Below are positions 1 to 8,965 of a stretch of 64,000 nucleotides of DNA, piece after piece. Below the pieces are notes generated by a model. It saw only the letters and a list, made by a program, of their open reading frames with translations. It did no database searches and had not been told where the DNA came from. The translations under genes and the position numbers were made by a program. The stretch's first letter is position 1. Each line of letters begins with the position of its first letter. This stretch comes from Endozoicomonas montiporae CL-33 (GTDB taxonomy: Bacteria; Pseudomonadota; Gammaproteobacteria; Pseudomonadales; Endozoicomonadaceae): positions 3,299,215 to 3,363,214 of the forward strand of contig NZ_CP013251.1 in NCBI RefSeq assembly GCF_001583435.1. The letters run 5' to 3'.

Positions 1-740
1 TCTTCCAGCACCAGAATGGCGGAACCATCACCCAGCACAAAGCCGTCACGGTCTTTATCCCATGGACGACTGGCCAACTGCGGCTCGTCATTACGACTCG
101 ACAACGCCCTCGCAGCGGCAAAGCCTGTCATTCCCAGGGCGGAAGAACCTTTTTCCGCACCACCAGCCACCATGACATCGGCATCGCCATAGGCAATCAT
201 TCTTGCTGCCAGCCCAATGGCATGGGTACCGCTGGCACAGGCCGTTGAGGTGGCAAAATTTGGCCCCTGAAGGTTGTAGGTCATTGACAACCAGCCAGCC
301 GCCATATTGATGATGGCTGCCGGAATGAAGAAAGGAGAAATACGACGTGGGCCGCTTTTTTGCAGGGCATCGTAGTTATTCTCAATCGTTGTCAGTCCAC
401 CTATGCCGGAGCCAATGGCAACACCATAGCGATGGGCATTATCATCGGTAATCAGGCCGTCCGCATCCAGCCCGGCATCTCTGATTGCATCAATCCCTGC
501 TGCCATACCGTACTGAATGAAGACATCCATTTTCCGGGCGTCTTTGGGATTCATATAATCCCCGACCTGAAAATTTTTCACCGTACCGCAGATTTTGACG
601 CTGTACTTTTCTGTATCCAGGTGCTCGATGGCATGAATGCCACTCTGACCTGCCAACACTGACTGCCAGCTGGGTAACACACCAATCCCCACAGGGCACA
701 GGGCACCAAGGCCAGTAACAACGACTCTTCTGTGTGACAA
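1..740 (-). CDS. fabF: Beta-ketoacyl-ACP synthase II (partial, C-terminus off window)
   Basis: This is the N-terminal 246 codons of the elongating condensing enzyme of type II fatty acid synthesis, which joins malonyl-ACP to acyl-ACP in the cytoplasm. The reading frame runs off the left edge of the window. The start is a TTG at 738-740 preceded by GGGAGG six bases upstream, and the product opens with the family's RRVVVTGLG motif. The nucleophilic cysteine lies in [11 protein letters not shown] at about residue 168, close to Cys163 of the E. coli enzyme. It lies downstream of acpP in the same direction, with a terminator-like hairpin between them. The non-ATG start is why simple ORF calling misses it. 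The identity is firm; the start is well supported by the ribosome binding site. Confidence 0.93.
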   Translation of the reverse strand, partial: MSHRRVVVTGLGALCPVGIGVLPSWQSVLAGQSGIHAIEHLDTEKYSVKICGTVKNFQVGDYMNPKDARKMDVFIQYGMAAGIDAIRDAGLDADGLITDDNAHRYGVAIGSGIGGLTTIENNYDALQKSGPRRISPFFIPAAIINMAAGWLSMTYNLQGPNFATSTACASGTHAIGLAARMIAYGDADVMVAGGAEKGSSALGMTGFAAARALSSRNDEPQLASRPWDKDRDGFVLGDGSAILVLE

Positions 741-970
741 GACCAACCTCCCGGAAATGATTTATAGAATGTGCCAGAACCACTTTGCCAATCCGCTGCA
801 ACTGACAGCGCCAATCTATAACAAACCGCCTGACTCAAGCTTGTTGAAATCTGATTTCACCAGAAATGAAGAAAAATTTATGTTTTTAAAATGTTACTGG
901 CAGACAACGCCCGATCATGCTGCAGCCAAACAGCCTGATTTAGGGATCAGGATCAACCTCACCCTACATA

Positions 971-1010
971 CAAAAACAAAAGCCGCACACAAATCAATGC
1001 GTGCGGCTTT
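971..1010 (-). terminator. Rho-independent terminator or attenuator downstream of acpP
   Basis: A 10-bp stem (978-987 with 1001-1010, AAAGCCGCAC/GTGCGGCTTT) with a 13-base loop is followed on the minus strand by a T-rich tract at 971-980. It lies 26 bases beyond the acpP stop and before fabF. It probably ends or attenuates the abundant acpP transcript, leaving fabF partly dependent on read-through or its own promoter. Confidence 0.75.
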
Positions 1011-1035
1011 CGCTTGGCATACAACCAGGGTCTGA

Positions 1036-1269
1036 TCAGGAGTGAGCTACGACGTAATCGATAGCTTCCTGAACAGTGGTGATCTTCTCAGCTTCTTCAT
1101 CTGGAATTTCAGTTTCGAATTCCTCTTCCAGAGCCATCACCAGCTCAACAGTGTCCAGAGAGTCCGCGCCCAGATCCTCTACGAAAGACGCACTGTTGGT
1201 GACTTCCTCTTCTTTTACGCCAAGCTGTTCGCAAACGATCTTTTTGACGCGCTCTTCAATGGTGCTCAT
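1036..1269 (-). CDS. acpP: Acyl carrier protein
   Basis: This is the 77-residue acidic carrier protein that holds growing acyl chains on a 4'-phosphopantetheine arm. The attachment serine is Ser37 in the invariant DSL motif ([11 protein letters not shown]). The length and the helix-forming N-terminus ([12 protein letters not shown]) are typical of gammaproteobacterial AcpP. It is flanked by fabG upstream and fabF downstream in the standard fab order. A sigma70-like promoter sits about 70 bases upstream of the start codon and a hairpin terminator just after the stop. This fits a separate strong transcript for a very abundant protein. Confidence 0.97.
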   Translation of the reverse strand: MSTIEERVKKIVCEQLGVKEEEVTNSASFVEDLGADSLDTVELVMALEEEFETEIPDEEAEKITTVQEAIDYVVAHS

Positions 1270-1335
1270 AACCTAGTTGTGCTCCTGTCGATATTCGATA
1301 GCGGTGCGGGAAAAGACCCAACATCGCGGTCAGTT

Positions 1336-1365
1336 ACTATATATAAACGACCACAGTAATTTCAA
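1336..1365 (-). promoter_or_regulatory. Sigma70-like promoter for acpP
   Basis: On the minus strand a TTGAAA box (1360-1365) is followed 18 bases later by TATAGT (1336-1341); an overlapping TATATA gives a 16-base spacing. It lies in the 262-bp gap between fabG and acpP and points towards acpP. This is a motif match only. The rest of the gap (1366-1531) shows nothing else recognisable. Confidence 0.55.
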
Positions 1366-1531
1366 GCTAAGGTCTGTTGATTTACTGCAAATCGAGACAT
1401 TTGTTTCAAATTGATGCGCTAATTTTGCACTCACTGACGACCCGTTACAAACAGTTTTCAACAAAACGCAGAAACTATCAGACCAATGTCTAAAACAGGT
1501 CATCATTGGCTCAATGCAAAACCGTCACACA

Positions 1532-2278
1532 TCAACCCATGTACATGCCGCCATTAACGTGCAGAGTCTCTCCGGTAATGTAACCCGCAGATTCACTGGC
1601 CAGAAAAGCAACAGTGGCCGCAATTTCTTCCGGCTGCCCCAGGCGTGCCGCAGGAATCTGACCCAGCAACGCTTCCCGCTGAGCTTCCGGCAGCTCTTTG
1701 GTCATATCCGTATCAATAAAACCCGGCGCCACGGAGTTGACCGTGATATTACGTGAGCCCACTTCTTTCGCCAGCGAACGGGCAAAACCTTCAACGGCAG
1801 CCTTGGTCGCCGCATAGTTGGACTGACCACCGTTACCCATGGAACCGACTACCGAACTGATATTGATAATACGACCCCAGCGGGCTTTGGTCATACCGCG
1901 CAATACTGCTTTACTCATGCGATAGATGGCGTTCAGGTTGGTATTAATGACCGACTCCCATTCGTCGTCTTTCATACGCATTAGGATATTGTCGCGGGTA
2001 ATGCCAGCATTATTAATCAGGATCTGCGGCGCACCAAACTCGTCAGTCACAGCCTTTACAATCGCGACACAGTCATCAGCTGACGTTACATTCAACGCCA
2101 TACCACAACCGCGAATATCGGCCTGATCAAAAGCGGCAGAAATTTTCTCTGCACCGCTTTCTGTGGTAGCTGTACCCACCACAATGGCACCTTTCCTTCC
2201 CAGCTCCAGCGCAATCGCACGACCAATACCACGACTGGCTCCCGTGACCAGTGCTACTTTTCCTTCAAAATCAGACAT
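1532..2278 (-). CDS. fabG: 3-oxoacyl-ACP reductase
   Basis: This NADPH-dependent short-chain dehydrogenase reduces beta-ketoacyl-ACP in fatty acid synthesis. The Rossmann motif TGASRGIG lies near the N-terminus and the catalytic Ser-Tyr-Lys set falls at about Ser142, Tyr155 and Lys159 (SNYAATKAA). Other family markers are NNAGITRDN and the C-terminal TGETLHVNGGMYM. I chose the ATG at 2278 (248 residues): AGGA lies nine bases upstream and the protein then begins MSDFEGKVALVTG like homologues. A longer reading frame to 2305 would run into the fabD stop region. It follows fabD by 16 bp, so the two are probably cotranscribed. Confidence 0.96.
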   Translation of the reverse strand: MSDFEGKVALVTGASRGIGRAIALELGRKGAIVVGTATTESGAEKISAAFDQADIRGCGMALNVTSADDCVAIVKAVTDEFGAPQILINNAGITRDNILMRMKDDEWESVINTNLNAIYRMSKAVLRGMTKARWGRIINISSVVGSMGNGGQSNYAATKAAVEGFARSLAKEVGSRNITVNSVAPGFIDTDMTKELPEAQREALLGQIPAARLGQPEEIAATVAFLASESAGYITGETLHVNGGMYMG

Positions 2279-2294
2279 ACTGTTGCGTCCTGAG

Positions 2295-3239
2295 TCATTC
2301 ATCATTATTTTGTGCCAGCAGCTCTTCGAAAGCCGCCACTGATTCCAGCGTAGCCACCGGTGCGCGTCGAGCGATTCGCTTGTTCAAACCTGCCAACACC
2401 TTGCCCGGACCACACTCGGCAAAACCTGTCACACCCGACCCAACGAAACGGTTGATGGTTTCTACCCAACGCACCGGACTGTGCAACTGCGCCACCAGAT
2501 GACTGCGAATCTGTTCCGGCTCAGTACTCACATCGGCCGTCACATTATGAATCACTGGCACGGCCGGCGCTTTCAGCTCCACAGACTGCAACTCAACCGC
2601 CAGCCTTTCTGCTGCGGGCTTCATCAGGGCACAGTGGGAAGGTACACTCACCGGCAACAGCATCGCACGTCTGGCACCTGCCGTTTTCGCCAGCTCAATG
2701 GCACGCTCAACCGCCGCGGCATGCCCGGCAATCACCACCTGTCCGGGAGAGTTGAAGTTCACCGCTTCTACCACATCACCCTGAGCAGCTTCAGCACAGG
2801 CTTCCAGCACCTTGTCATCATCCAGCCCCAGAACGGCCGCCATGGCACCGACACCCTGAGGCACGGCATCCTGCATAAACAGACCACGCTGACGCACAAT
2901 ACGGACCGCATCGGCAAATGTCATGGCACCGGCACACACCAGGGCTGAGTATTCACCCAGACTGTGACCGGCCATAAAGGCCGGCATGGCATTGCAGGAT
3001 TCCTCCTGCCATAAACGCCAAAGAGCAACACTGGCCGTCAGCAGTGCAGGCTGTGTATTTTCAGTGCGATTAAGTGCTTCCGCCGGCCCTTCCGTTACCA
3101 GGGTGAGCAAGTCAAAGCCCAGCACCTCGGAAGCTTCTGCAAAGGTCTGCTGTACAACCGGCGTATCGATATGTTCAGCCAGCATGCCCACTGACTGTGA
3201 TCCCTGGCCCGGGAAGATAAATGCAAGTTTATCCATCAT
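2295..3239 (-). CDS. fabD: Malonyl-CoA:ACP transacylase
   Basis: It transfers malonyl from CoA to ACP to supply chain-extender units. The 314-residue product has the opening FIFPGQGSQSVGM, the nucleophile Ser93 in GHSLGEYSAL, Arg118 in the QRG motif and the catalytic histidine near residue 202 (VPSHCALM). Its length is normal for the family. It begins with two ATG codons in tandem (3239 and 3236), either of which could be used. The order plsX-fabD-fabG-acpP-fabF without fabH between plsX and fabD resembles Pseudomonas rather than E. coli. The 230-bp gap to plsX contains one short palindromic repeat. Confidence 0.97.
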   Translation of the reverse strand: MMDKLAFIFPGQGSQSVGMLAEHIDTPVVQQTFAEASEVLGFDLLTLVTEGPAEALNRTENTQPALLTASVALWRLWQEESCNAMPAFMAGHSLGEYSALVCAGAMTFADAVRIVRQRGLFMQDAVPQGVGAMAAVLGLDDDKVLEACAEAAQGDVVEAVNFNSPGQVVIAGHAAAVERAIELAKTAGARRAMLLPVSVPSHCALMKPAAERLAVELQSVELKAPAVPVIHNVTADVSTEPEQIRSHLVAQLHSPVRWVETINRFVGSGVTGFAECGPGKVLAGLNKRIARRAPVATLESVAAFEELLAQNNDE

Positions 3240-3430
3240 TGCTTTGGGTCGCGTCCAGAAAAAAACTCAGGCAATTATAGAAAAAGTCGAAGGAATGGTG
3301 CGTAATTTTATGTTTCCATCCACCCGCAAAACGTACCATTATTCCAGATACGCTGACACAGAGCTTACAAGAAGACACTTTATTTCAGTCGATAGACCGA
3401 TAAGCAGGAGAAAAGTCAGAAGCCCATTAA

Positions 3431-3462
3431 TACCAATTCCACCTTCTAAATGTGAATTGGTA
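3431..3462. repeat. Short palindromic repeat, TACCAATTC...GAATTGGTA
   Basis: A 32-bp inverted repeat in which TACCAATTC is mirrored by GAATTGGTA, lying 7 bases beyond the plsX stop. It closely matches the sequence at 52018-52049 and the left end of the 158-bp element at 54508-54665. It therefore looks like a short derivative of a dispersed family rather than a chance hairpin. Confidence 0.65.
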
Positions 3463-3469
3463 TAATGAG

Positions 3470-4474
3470 TCAAAGCAGCATTTTCTCTACATCAGCCGCC
3501 AACCTGGCTGGCACATCCTTACCCGCTTCCCGGACTGCCTGACAAATTGCCCGGTAGAAGCCCTTTTCATCAGCGCCACCATGACTCTTGATCACAGTTC
3601 CCTGCAGACCGAGCAGACTGGCACCATTATGTAATTCGGGATCAACCTTACGGTTGAATTCTTTGAGAATGGGAGAGAGTAATACAGCCAGACCTTGCGT
3701 GACAAGGTTTCGGCTGAACATCTCGGTCAGTGTGTCAGCAATCAGGCTGGCAACACCTTCACCGGTTTTCAGGGCAATATTACCGGCAAAACCATCACAG
3801 ACAACAACATCAACACGGTCTGAAAAAATATCATGCCCTTCAATGTAACCGATGTAATTTAATTGCCGGTACTCATTCAGGAGCTGATGTGCAATACGAA
3901 CCCGTTCATTGCCTTTTATTTCTTCGGTGCCAACATTCAGCAGACCAATTCTCGGCCGCTCTATGCCGTGTACAGCGCCTGCCAGCTGTGAACCCATAAT
4001 GGCAAACTGAAAAAGCTGCATGGAGGTACAGTCAACATTGGCACCTACATCCAAAAGCAACGTACTGCCGTTTCGACTGGGCACACTGGCCGCAATCGCC
4101 GGACGATCCACACCGGCAAAAGTCTTCAGAACAAACCGCCCCATTGCCATCAGGGCACCGGTATTTCCGGCAGATACGCAAGCATCGGCACGCCTGTCAG
4201 ACACGCATTCCAGTGCCTGCCACATTGACGAGTGACGTTTGGTTCGTAACGCAAAAGAAGGTTTTTCATCCATAGCCACGGTTGCATCGGCATGGACAAG
4301 AGAGAGTCGATTCCGGTCAAACTGTCCGGCATCATTCAGATAGGATTGCAGCAGGTCTGAATCACCCACCAACAAAAGCTCAAGCTCACTGAACGCATTC
4401 AATGCCTTGAGCGCTGCCCTGATACGTGAACGGGGACTTTCGTCCCCGCTCATGATATCAAGTGCGACCCGCAT
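3470..4474 (-). CDS. plsX: Phosphate acyltransferase PlsX
   Basis: PlsX converts acyl-ACP to acyl-phosphate, the donor for PlsY in phospholipid synthesis. Recognisable segments include VSAGNTGALMAMG, LLDVGANVDC and VDVVVCDGFAGNIALK. The start is uncertain. The frame is open to a TTG at 4537, 11 bp after the rpmF stop, with a GTG at 4498 and an ATG at 4474. I favour the ATG because the protein then begins MRVALDIMSGD, matching the family's LALDVMGGD opening; however, its GGAGG lies directly against the ATG, which is poor spacing. The usual second glycine of MGGD is replaced by serine (MSGD), an odd substitution in a conserved motif. Confidence 0.93.
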   Translation of the reverse strand: MRVALDIMSGDESPRSRIRAALKALNAFSELELLLVGDSDLLQSYLNDAGQFDRNRLSLVHADATVAMDEKPSFALRTKRHSSMWQALECVSDRRADACVSAGNTGALMAMGRFVLKTFAGVDRPAIAASVPSRNGSTLLLDVGANVDCTSMQLFQFAIMGSQLAGAVHGIERPRIGLLNVGTEEIKGNERVRIAHQLLNEYRQLNYIGYIEGHDIFSDRVDVVVCDGFAGNIALKTGEGVASLIADTLTEMFSRNLVTQGLAVLLSPILKEFNRKVDPELHNGASLLGLQGTVIKSHGGADEKGFYRAICQAVREAGKDVPARLAADVEKMLL

Positions 4475-4548
4475 CCTCCGCTTCGAGTCTGGCTGCACAG
4501 AGCCACACTGTGTCGAATTGAGTCGTCCCTGAAGCAAAGTAATGGCTC

Positions 4549-4722
4549 TTACTTGTCAGCCACTACTTTTTTACCGCGGTAGAAACCGTCAGCAGAAACG
4601 TGGTGACGACGGTGAGTTTCACCGGAAGTCGCTTCTACAGACAGCTGGGCAGAAGTCAGGGCATCGTGGGAACGACGCATGTCGCGACGGGAACGGGTTT
4701 TACGGTTTTGTTGAACAGCCAT
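4549..4722 (-). CDS. rpmF: 50S ribosomal protein L32
   Basis: This 57-residue large-subunit protein begins [20 protein letters not shown], the standard L32 N-terminus. It ends in a GFYRGKKVV segment, as gammaproteobacterial L32 does. It lies between yceD and plsX, the conserved position that links ribosome and phospholipid/fatty acid synthesis. It is 12 bp downstream of the yceD stop, so both probably share a transcript. It is too short to appear in many automatic ORF lists but is unambiguous. Confidence 0.96.
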   Translation of the reverse strand: MAVQQNRKTRSRRDMRRSHDALTSAQLSVEATSGETHRRHHVSADGFYRGKKVVADK

Positions 4723-4734
4723 GTGTCCACTCTC

Positions 4735-5289
4735 CTAATTCGTAGTATCTGTTTTCAGTTCGGCCAGCACGCTGAAAGGGTTACTGCCTTTCCGCTCTTC
4801 CTCTACCTGTTCGGCAAAGGCTTGAGCCTCTTCTTCCGACTCAGTAGTGAAACTTCGCTGAGCCGGGCAGTCCTCAGGTGGATGATAGGCAACAATCGGA
4901 AGAGCCAGTAACAGCTCTTCTTCCAACAGAGGCACCAGCTCAACCGGTTCTTCGCCCATCATCAGTGGGTCAAAGTCTTCCGGCAAAGCCCTGGCTTGCT
5001 CATCTGTCAACACACCCATCAGCCGGAGGTCAGCAGTTACCGGAATACCGGCTACATCCAGACAACGCTGACAAATCATCTTCAACGTTGCCGACACTGA
5101 GCCTTCCAGGATAACCCTGTGATCTTCACTCATATAAAAATGAAGTGAGACCTTAACCTCGCCCTTATCATCAGCCAGACTGTCCACCAGCTGGCCAAAC
5201 TGTTCCAGAGCCAGCGAACCTTCAAACTGTTTGCCTTGACGCGCGAGTTTTCGCGGATCAAAGACTTTGGGTAATTGCCCGATAATCAT
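4735..5289 (-). CDS. yceD: YceD/DUF177 family 23S rRNA accumulation protein
   Basis: Members of this family are needed for normal 23S rRNA accumulation and are nearly always encoded next to rpmF, as here. The conserved cysteine pair is present in MICQRCLDVAG and the C-terminus ends with the family's NPFSVLAELK pattern. I chose the ATG at 5289 (184 residues) because the product then opens MIIGQLPKVFDPRKLA, aligning with homologues. A GTG at 5316 would add nine residues. The 169-bp gap to maf must contain divergent promoters, but I see no convincing boxes. Confidence 0.9.
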   Translation of the reverse strand: MIIGQLPKVFDPRKLARQGKQFEGSLALEQFGQLVDSLADDKGEVKVSLHFYMSEDHRVILEGSVSATLKMICQRCLDVAGIPVTADLRLMGVLTDEQARALPEDFDPLMMGEEPVELVPLLEEELLLALPIVAYHPPEDCPAQRSFTTESEEEAQAFAEQVEEERKGSNPFSVLAELKTDTTN

Positions 5290-5458
5290 AAGGGCGCAAT
5301 AATAGGGACATGTCACCCCCCTGTCAAAGGGTTTAACTGCGTATAAGGCGAGAAAATCTTCTTAATATCTTGCCTGTCAAGGCTTCATTTACAACCACGG
5401 GTTTTGTGCAGTTTCTGCACTGACGTCATCGTCACCAGAACCTCTATTCAAGATCACT

Positions 5459-6034
5459 ATGAAATTACTCCTTGCCTCCGGCTCTCCCTATCGCAAACAG
5501 CTTCTTGAACGACTCGAACTGTCGTTCGAGTGCCGGGCTCCGGATATTGATGAAACACCCCAGAGAGATGAAACCGCTGAAAAGTTAGCCCTGAGACTTT
5601 CAGCCGCCAAAGCACAGGCACTGGCAGCGGCCTACCCTGACCACCTGATTATCGCTTCCGATCAGGCTGCACAGCTGGGCAGCACCATTCTGGGTAAGCC
5701 CGGCACCCCTGCCCGCGCTATCGAACAATTAACAGCCTGCAACAACAAGACCGTCACGTTCTACACTGGGCTTTGCTTGCTCAATACCACCACCGGTAAA
5801 CAGCAAATCGACTGCGTGCCTTTTACCGTCCATTTCAGAAACCTTGCCCGCGAGCAGATTGCGAATTATATAAAGAAGGAAGAACCACTGGACTGTGCAG
5901 GCAGTTTTAAATGCGAAGGGCTGGGCATCACCCTGTTTACACGCATGGAAGGTGACGACCCTAACAGCCTGACCGGACTGCCATTAATACGCTTAACCGA
6001 TATGCTGCTAAACGAAGGTATTTCGATTATTTAA
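5459..6034 (+). CDS. yceF: Maf/YceF family nucleoside triphosphate pyrophosphatase
   Basis: The Maf fold hydrolyses non-canonical or modified nucleoside triphosphates; the YceF subgroup prefers 7-methyl-GTP. The N-terminal signature LASGSPYRKQLLERL is followed by APDIDE and the catalytic-site stretch IIASDQAAQLG. The 191-residue length is typical. Grouping with YceF rather than the dTTP-specific YhdE rests on its position beside yceD and rpmF, as in E. coli, and on the SPYRKQLL wording. It is transcribed away from yceD and ends at a bidirectional terminator shared with sppA. Confidence 0.9.
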   Translation: MKLLLASGSPYRKQLLERLELSFECRAPDIDETPQRDETAEKLALRLSAAKAQALAAAYPDHLIIASDQAAQLGSTILGKPGTPARAIEQLTACNNKTVTFYTGLCLLNTTTGKQQIDCVPFTVHFRNLAREQIANYIKKEEPLDCAGSFKCEGLGITLFTRMEGDDPNSLTGLPLIRLTDMLLNEGISII

Positions 6035-6049
6035 AGTGTGTGAAAACGC

Positions 6050-6073
6050 AGAAGGGAGCTGCCGCTCCCTTCT
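6050..6073. terminator. Bidirectional hairpin between maf and sppA
   Basis: A perfect 10-bp stem (AGAAGGGAGC/GCTCCCTTCT) with a four-base loop sits in the 64-bp gap between two convergent genes. The flanking U-tract is weak on both sides, but the position argues for a terminator serving both. Confidence 0.7.
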
Positions 6074-6098
6074 ATTTCGATGCTACTTCAGAAAAAAT

Positions 6099-7091
6099 TT
6101 AGCGAAGCACTGTTCCTTCAAGCCCCAACACTTTGATCATGGCACCGGTAAAACCAACACCCAGATCACGAGCAAATTTTTCCAGTGGCGACAGTCGTGC
6201 TGTAAAATCCACAATGGTTTCATGCCCGATGACTTCGCGAGCGACATAACCCGCACTGCCCAGACCATCAACCAAACCAAGCTTCATGGCATTTTCGCCG
6301 GTCCACACCATGCCGGAGAAAATCACCTCATCATCAGTCAGGCGATCTCCACGACCGGTTTTAACCGCACTGATAAACTGGTTGTGAATGCTGTCCAGTG
6401 ATTGCTGCCAACGAGCCGTCGCCTCTTCATCCATAGGCTGAAAGGGATCGTTGAAGGCTTTATAGTCACCGGCTGTATGGGTACGGCGGGTAATACCCAC
6501 CTTTTCCATCGCCTCAACAAATCCAAAGCCTGAAGACACCACACCAATGGAACCTACAAGACTGGCTTTATCGGCGTAGATTTCATCAGCCGCTGCCGCT
6601 ACGTAATAACCACCCGACGCCCCGATATCCATAATGACAGAATACAGAGGCGTTTCCGGATACTTGCCACGCAGACGACGAATTTCATCGTAGATATAAC
6701 CCGCCTGAACCGGACTCCCCCCGGGACTGTTAATGCGAAGGATAACACCCTGGGTACCCGGATCTTTAAACGCAGCGCGCAAACCTCCGACAATCGCATC
6801 CGCGCTGGCATCATTACCGTCTGCAATAACACCGCCAACATCCACCAGCGCTGTATGACCTTCAGGATTTCCCAGCCCCGAAACATCAACACGAAAGGCA
6901 GAATAAAATAGTCCAATGGAAGCGAACAGCCAGGTAAAGGTCAGCAGCTTGAAGAAGATCCCCCAGCGGCGTGCACGACGCTGTTCTTTTAACGCACCCT
7001 GCGCCAGATTCTCAATCAGCTTCCAGGCTTTTCCATCATCCTTGTCGGGTAGAACCGACTCGGGTTCCTTCCAGTTATCTTCCATCTTCAC
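6099..7091 (-). CDS. sppA: Signal peptide peptidase SppA, 36-kDa type
   Basis: This inner-membrane serine protease degrades cleaved signal peptides. The 330-residue protein has one N-terminal membrane segment (about residues 44-63) and a single ClpP-like protease domain, as in the short SppA type rather than the double-domain E. coli form. The nucleophile is Ser159 in GASGGYY and the general base is Lys211 in GDYKAFND. The oxyanion-region motif NSPGGSPVQA lies at about 121-130. It follows the HAD phosphatase and rluC on the same strand, an arrangement also known from Pseudomonas. Confidence 0.93.
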   Translation of the reverse strand: MKMEDNWKEPESVLPDKDDGKAWKLIENLAQGALKEQRRARRWGIFFKLLTFTWLFASIGLFYSAFRVDVSGLGNPEGHTALVDVGGVIADGNDASADAIVGGLRAAFKDPGTQGVILRINSPGGSPVQAGYIYDEIRRLRGKYPETPLYSVIMDIGASGGYYVAAAADEIYADKASLVGSIGVVSSGFGFVEAMEKVGITRRTHTAGDYKAFNDPFQPMDEEATARWQQSLDSIHNQFISAVKTGRGDRLTDDEVIFSGMVWTGENAMKLGLVDGLGSAGYVAREVIGHETIVDFTARLSPLEKFARDLGVGFTGAMIKVLGLEGTVLR

Positions 7092-7216
7092 TCCGGGGCT
7101 TTAATGCCCAACAACGTTTTTTTGTAATGCGGGTTATTTTTATCACCTGAGAGATTCAAAACAACCGTTTATTTACAGCTACTTCGATAATCAGAATGGA
7201 TGACTGTACTCACTGG

Positions 7217-7873
7217 TCAGCGCACAACCATCCATTCAATCAGATCATCAAAACTGTCCGCGACAAACACCGGATCATGTTTCAACAGTTTTTCTTTTGG
7301 CTGGGCGCCATAGGTGACCGCCACACAATCCATACCCAGATTACCTGCCATCTGCAAATCAAACCCGGCATCACCCACCATCAGAGCCTGCTCAACCGGA
7401 ACACCCAGCTCTTCCAACAACTGTTCCAGCATCAACGGATCCGGTTTGGAGCGAGCTTCTTCAGCACAACGTGACGCCTGAAAGTAAGCCTGATATTGAT
7501 TGGCAGTCATAGACCGGTCCAAACCATTCCGCCCCTTGCCTGTAGCCACAGCCATGGCAACACCCTTCTTCCGCAACAAATCCAAACCCTTTGTGACGCC
7601 GGGAAAGGGGCCCGAAGGTTGTTGCTCAAGACGGCTATATTCTGTGCGATACTGTTTTACAAACTGCGGCACCTGATCATCCGACAGCTCCGGATACAAG
7701 GTACGAACGGCATTTATCAGACTCAGACCAATCACACCTTTATAAGTTTCTTCATCCAGAAGCGGCAGCCCCATCTGCTCAGCAGCCACACTGAGGGAGT
7801 GGGTAATATTGGGAACAGAATCAATCAGGGTTCCATCCCAGTCAAAAATAATTAACGAATAACGCTTGTTCAA
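7217..7873 (-). CDS. HAD-family phosphatase (phosphoglycolate phosphatase-like)
   Basis: This is a soluble HAD hydrolase of 218 residues. Motif I is IIFDWDGTLIDS, with the nucleophilic aspartate in DWD. Motif II/III residues lie in VATGKGR and in SKPDPLMLEQLL, and motif IV is MVGDAGFDLQMAG. The cap is the small helical type seen in Gph-like phosphatases. The substrate cannot be read from sequence; phosphoglycolate or a pyrophosphate are family possibilities. It starts 16 bp downstream of the rluC stop, so cotranscription with rluC is likely. Confidence 0.88.
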   Translation of the reverse strand: MNKRYSLIIFDWDGTLIDSVPNITHSLSVAAEQMGLPLLDEETYKGVIGLSLINAVRTLYPELSDDQVPQFVKQYRTEYSRLEQQPSGPFPGVTKGLDLLRKKGVAMAVATGKGRNGLDRSMTANQYQAYFQASRCAEEARSKPDPLMLEQLLEELGVPVEQALMVGDAGFDLQMAGNLGMDCVAVTYGAQPKEKLLKHDPVFVADSFDDLIEWMVVR

Positions 7874-7889
7874 TGTTTCAGCTTCTCAA

Positions 7890-8903
7890 TCAGGCGGACG
7901 ATCCGTCGCGTTCAGTTTCAAGGGTTTTCAGTACAGTCTGCAAATCAGACGACAGCGGTGCATTTACTGTCAGGGGAGTTCCATCCGGCAGCGTCAGTTT
8001 TAATCGTGCCGCATGCAAAAACAAACGTTTCAAACCAAAGTCACGATAACGTTTATTGTCCTCATCGGTACCGTACTTGTCATCACCCAGAATGGCATGA
8101 CCAGCGTGCAGACAATGAACACGAATCTGGTGCGTACGTCCGGTAATAGGACTGGCTTCCACCAGTGTCGCACTTTCACCGCGATGATTGTAACGTTCCA
8201 ACACCTGATAACGCGTCTTGGATTTTTTACCGTCCAGATCAACGCGCACCATACGCTCCCCGGACTGCAACGTATTTTTCTGCAGCGGCGCATTCACCAG
8301 CACCTTGCGATTGGGCCAACGACCAATCACCAGAGCATTATAAATTTTGCTGACCTTATCTTCCTGAAACTGATTGTGCAGGTAGCGCAACATGCTGCGA
8401 CGTTTGGCAATCATCAGACAGCCCGAGGTATCACGGTCAAGCCGGTGTACCAGCTCAAGGCTTCTGGCATCCGGGCGAAGCTTGCGCATGGCTTCAATCA
8501 CACCAAAATTGATACCACTGCCACCATGCACCGCAATACCGGAAGGTTTGTTGATGATCATCAGCTGATCATCTTCATAAATAATGGAGGCTTCCAGCTT
8601 TTCCAGCACAGCGCCACCGGCAACCACTTGATCGGCCTTTTCAGAAACACGAATGGGCGGAATGCGCAGCACATCACCATCCTGCAAGCGGTAAGCAGCC
8701 GTGACGCGTTTTTTGTTAACCCGTACTTCACCTTTGCGAATAATCCGGTAAACACGGGTTTTCGGAACACCTTTCAGCTCCCGAACCAGGTAATTATCAA
8801 CACGCTGACCAGCATCTTCATTATCGATGCTGACCAAACGCACTTTGGGGCGATACGCCTGTTCTGAAGCGGAATCGCGGGAATCATTGAGTCGTCTGTC
8901 CAT
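7890..8903 (-). CDS. rluC: 23S rRNA pseudouridine synthase RluC
   Basis: RluC isomerises three uridines of 23S rRNA (955, 2504 and 2580 in E. coli numbering). An N-terminal S4-like RNA-binding domain (QRVDNYLVRELKGVPKTRVY) precedes the catalytic domain, with the nucleophilic aspartate in HRLDRDTSGCL. The length (337 residues) and the ITGRTHQIRVH motif are typical. It is divergent from rne, the classical rluC/rne arrangement of gammaproteobacteria. The rne leader lies between the two genes. Confidence 0.94.
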   Translation of the reverse strand: MDRRLNDSRDSASEQAYRPKVRLVSIDNEDAGQRVDNYLVRELKGVPKTRVYRIIRKGEVRVNKKRVTAAYRLQDGDVLRIPPIRVSEKADQVVAGGAVLEKLEASIIYEDDQLMIINKPSGIAVHGGSGINFGVIEAMRKLRPDARSLELVHRLDRDTSGCLMIAKRRSMLRYLHNQFQEDKVSKIYNALVIGRWPNRKVLVNAPLQKNTLQSGERMVRVDLDGKKSKTRYQVLERYNHRGESATLVEASPITGRTHQIRVHCLHAGHAILGDDKYGTDEDNKRYRDFGLKRLFLHAARLKLTLPDGTPLTVNAPLSSDLQTVLKTLETERDGSSA

Positions 8904-8930
8904 GGACGCATCTTACCAGCTTTGGCTCAT

Positions 8931-8959
8931 TTGAAGCACTTACAGATTACTGATATAGT
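8931..8959 (+). promoter_or_regulatory. Sigma70-like promoter for rne
   Basis: TTGAAG (8931-8936) is followed after exactly 17 bases by TATAGT (8954-8959), directed towards rne. If it is used, transcription begins near 8966 and leaves an untranslated leader of about 680 nt. It starts 28 bp beyond the start codon of the divergent rluC. Confidence 0.6.
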
Positions 8960-8965
8960 TGAAAC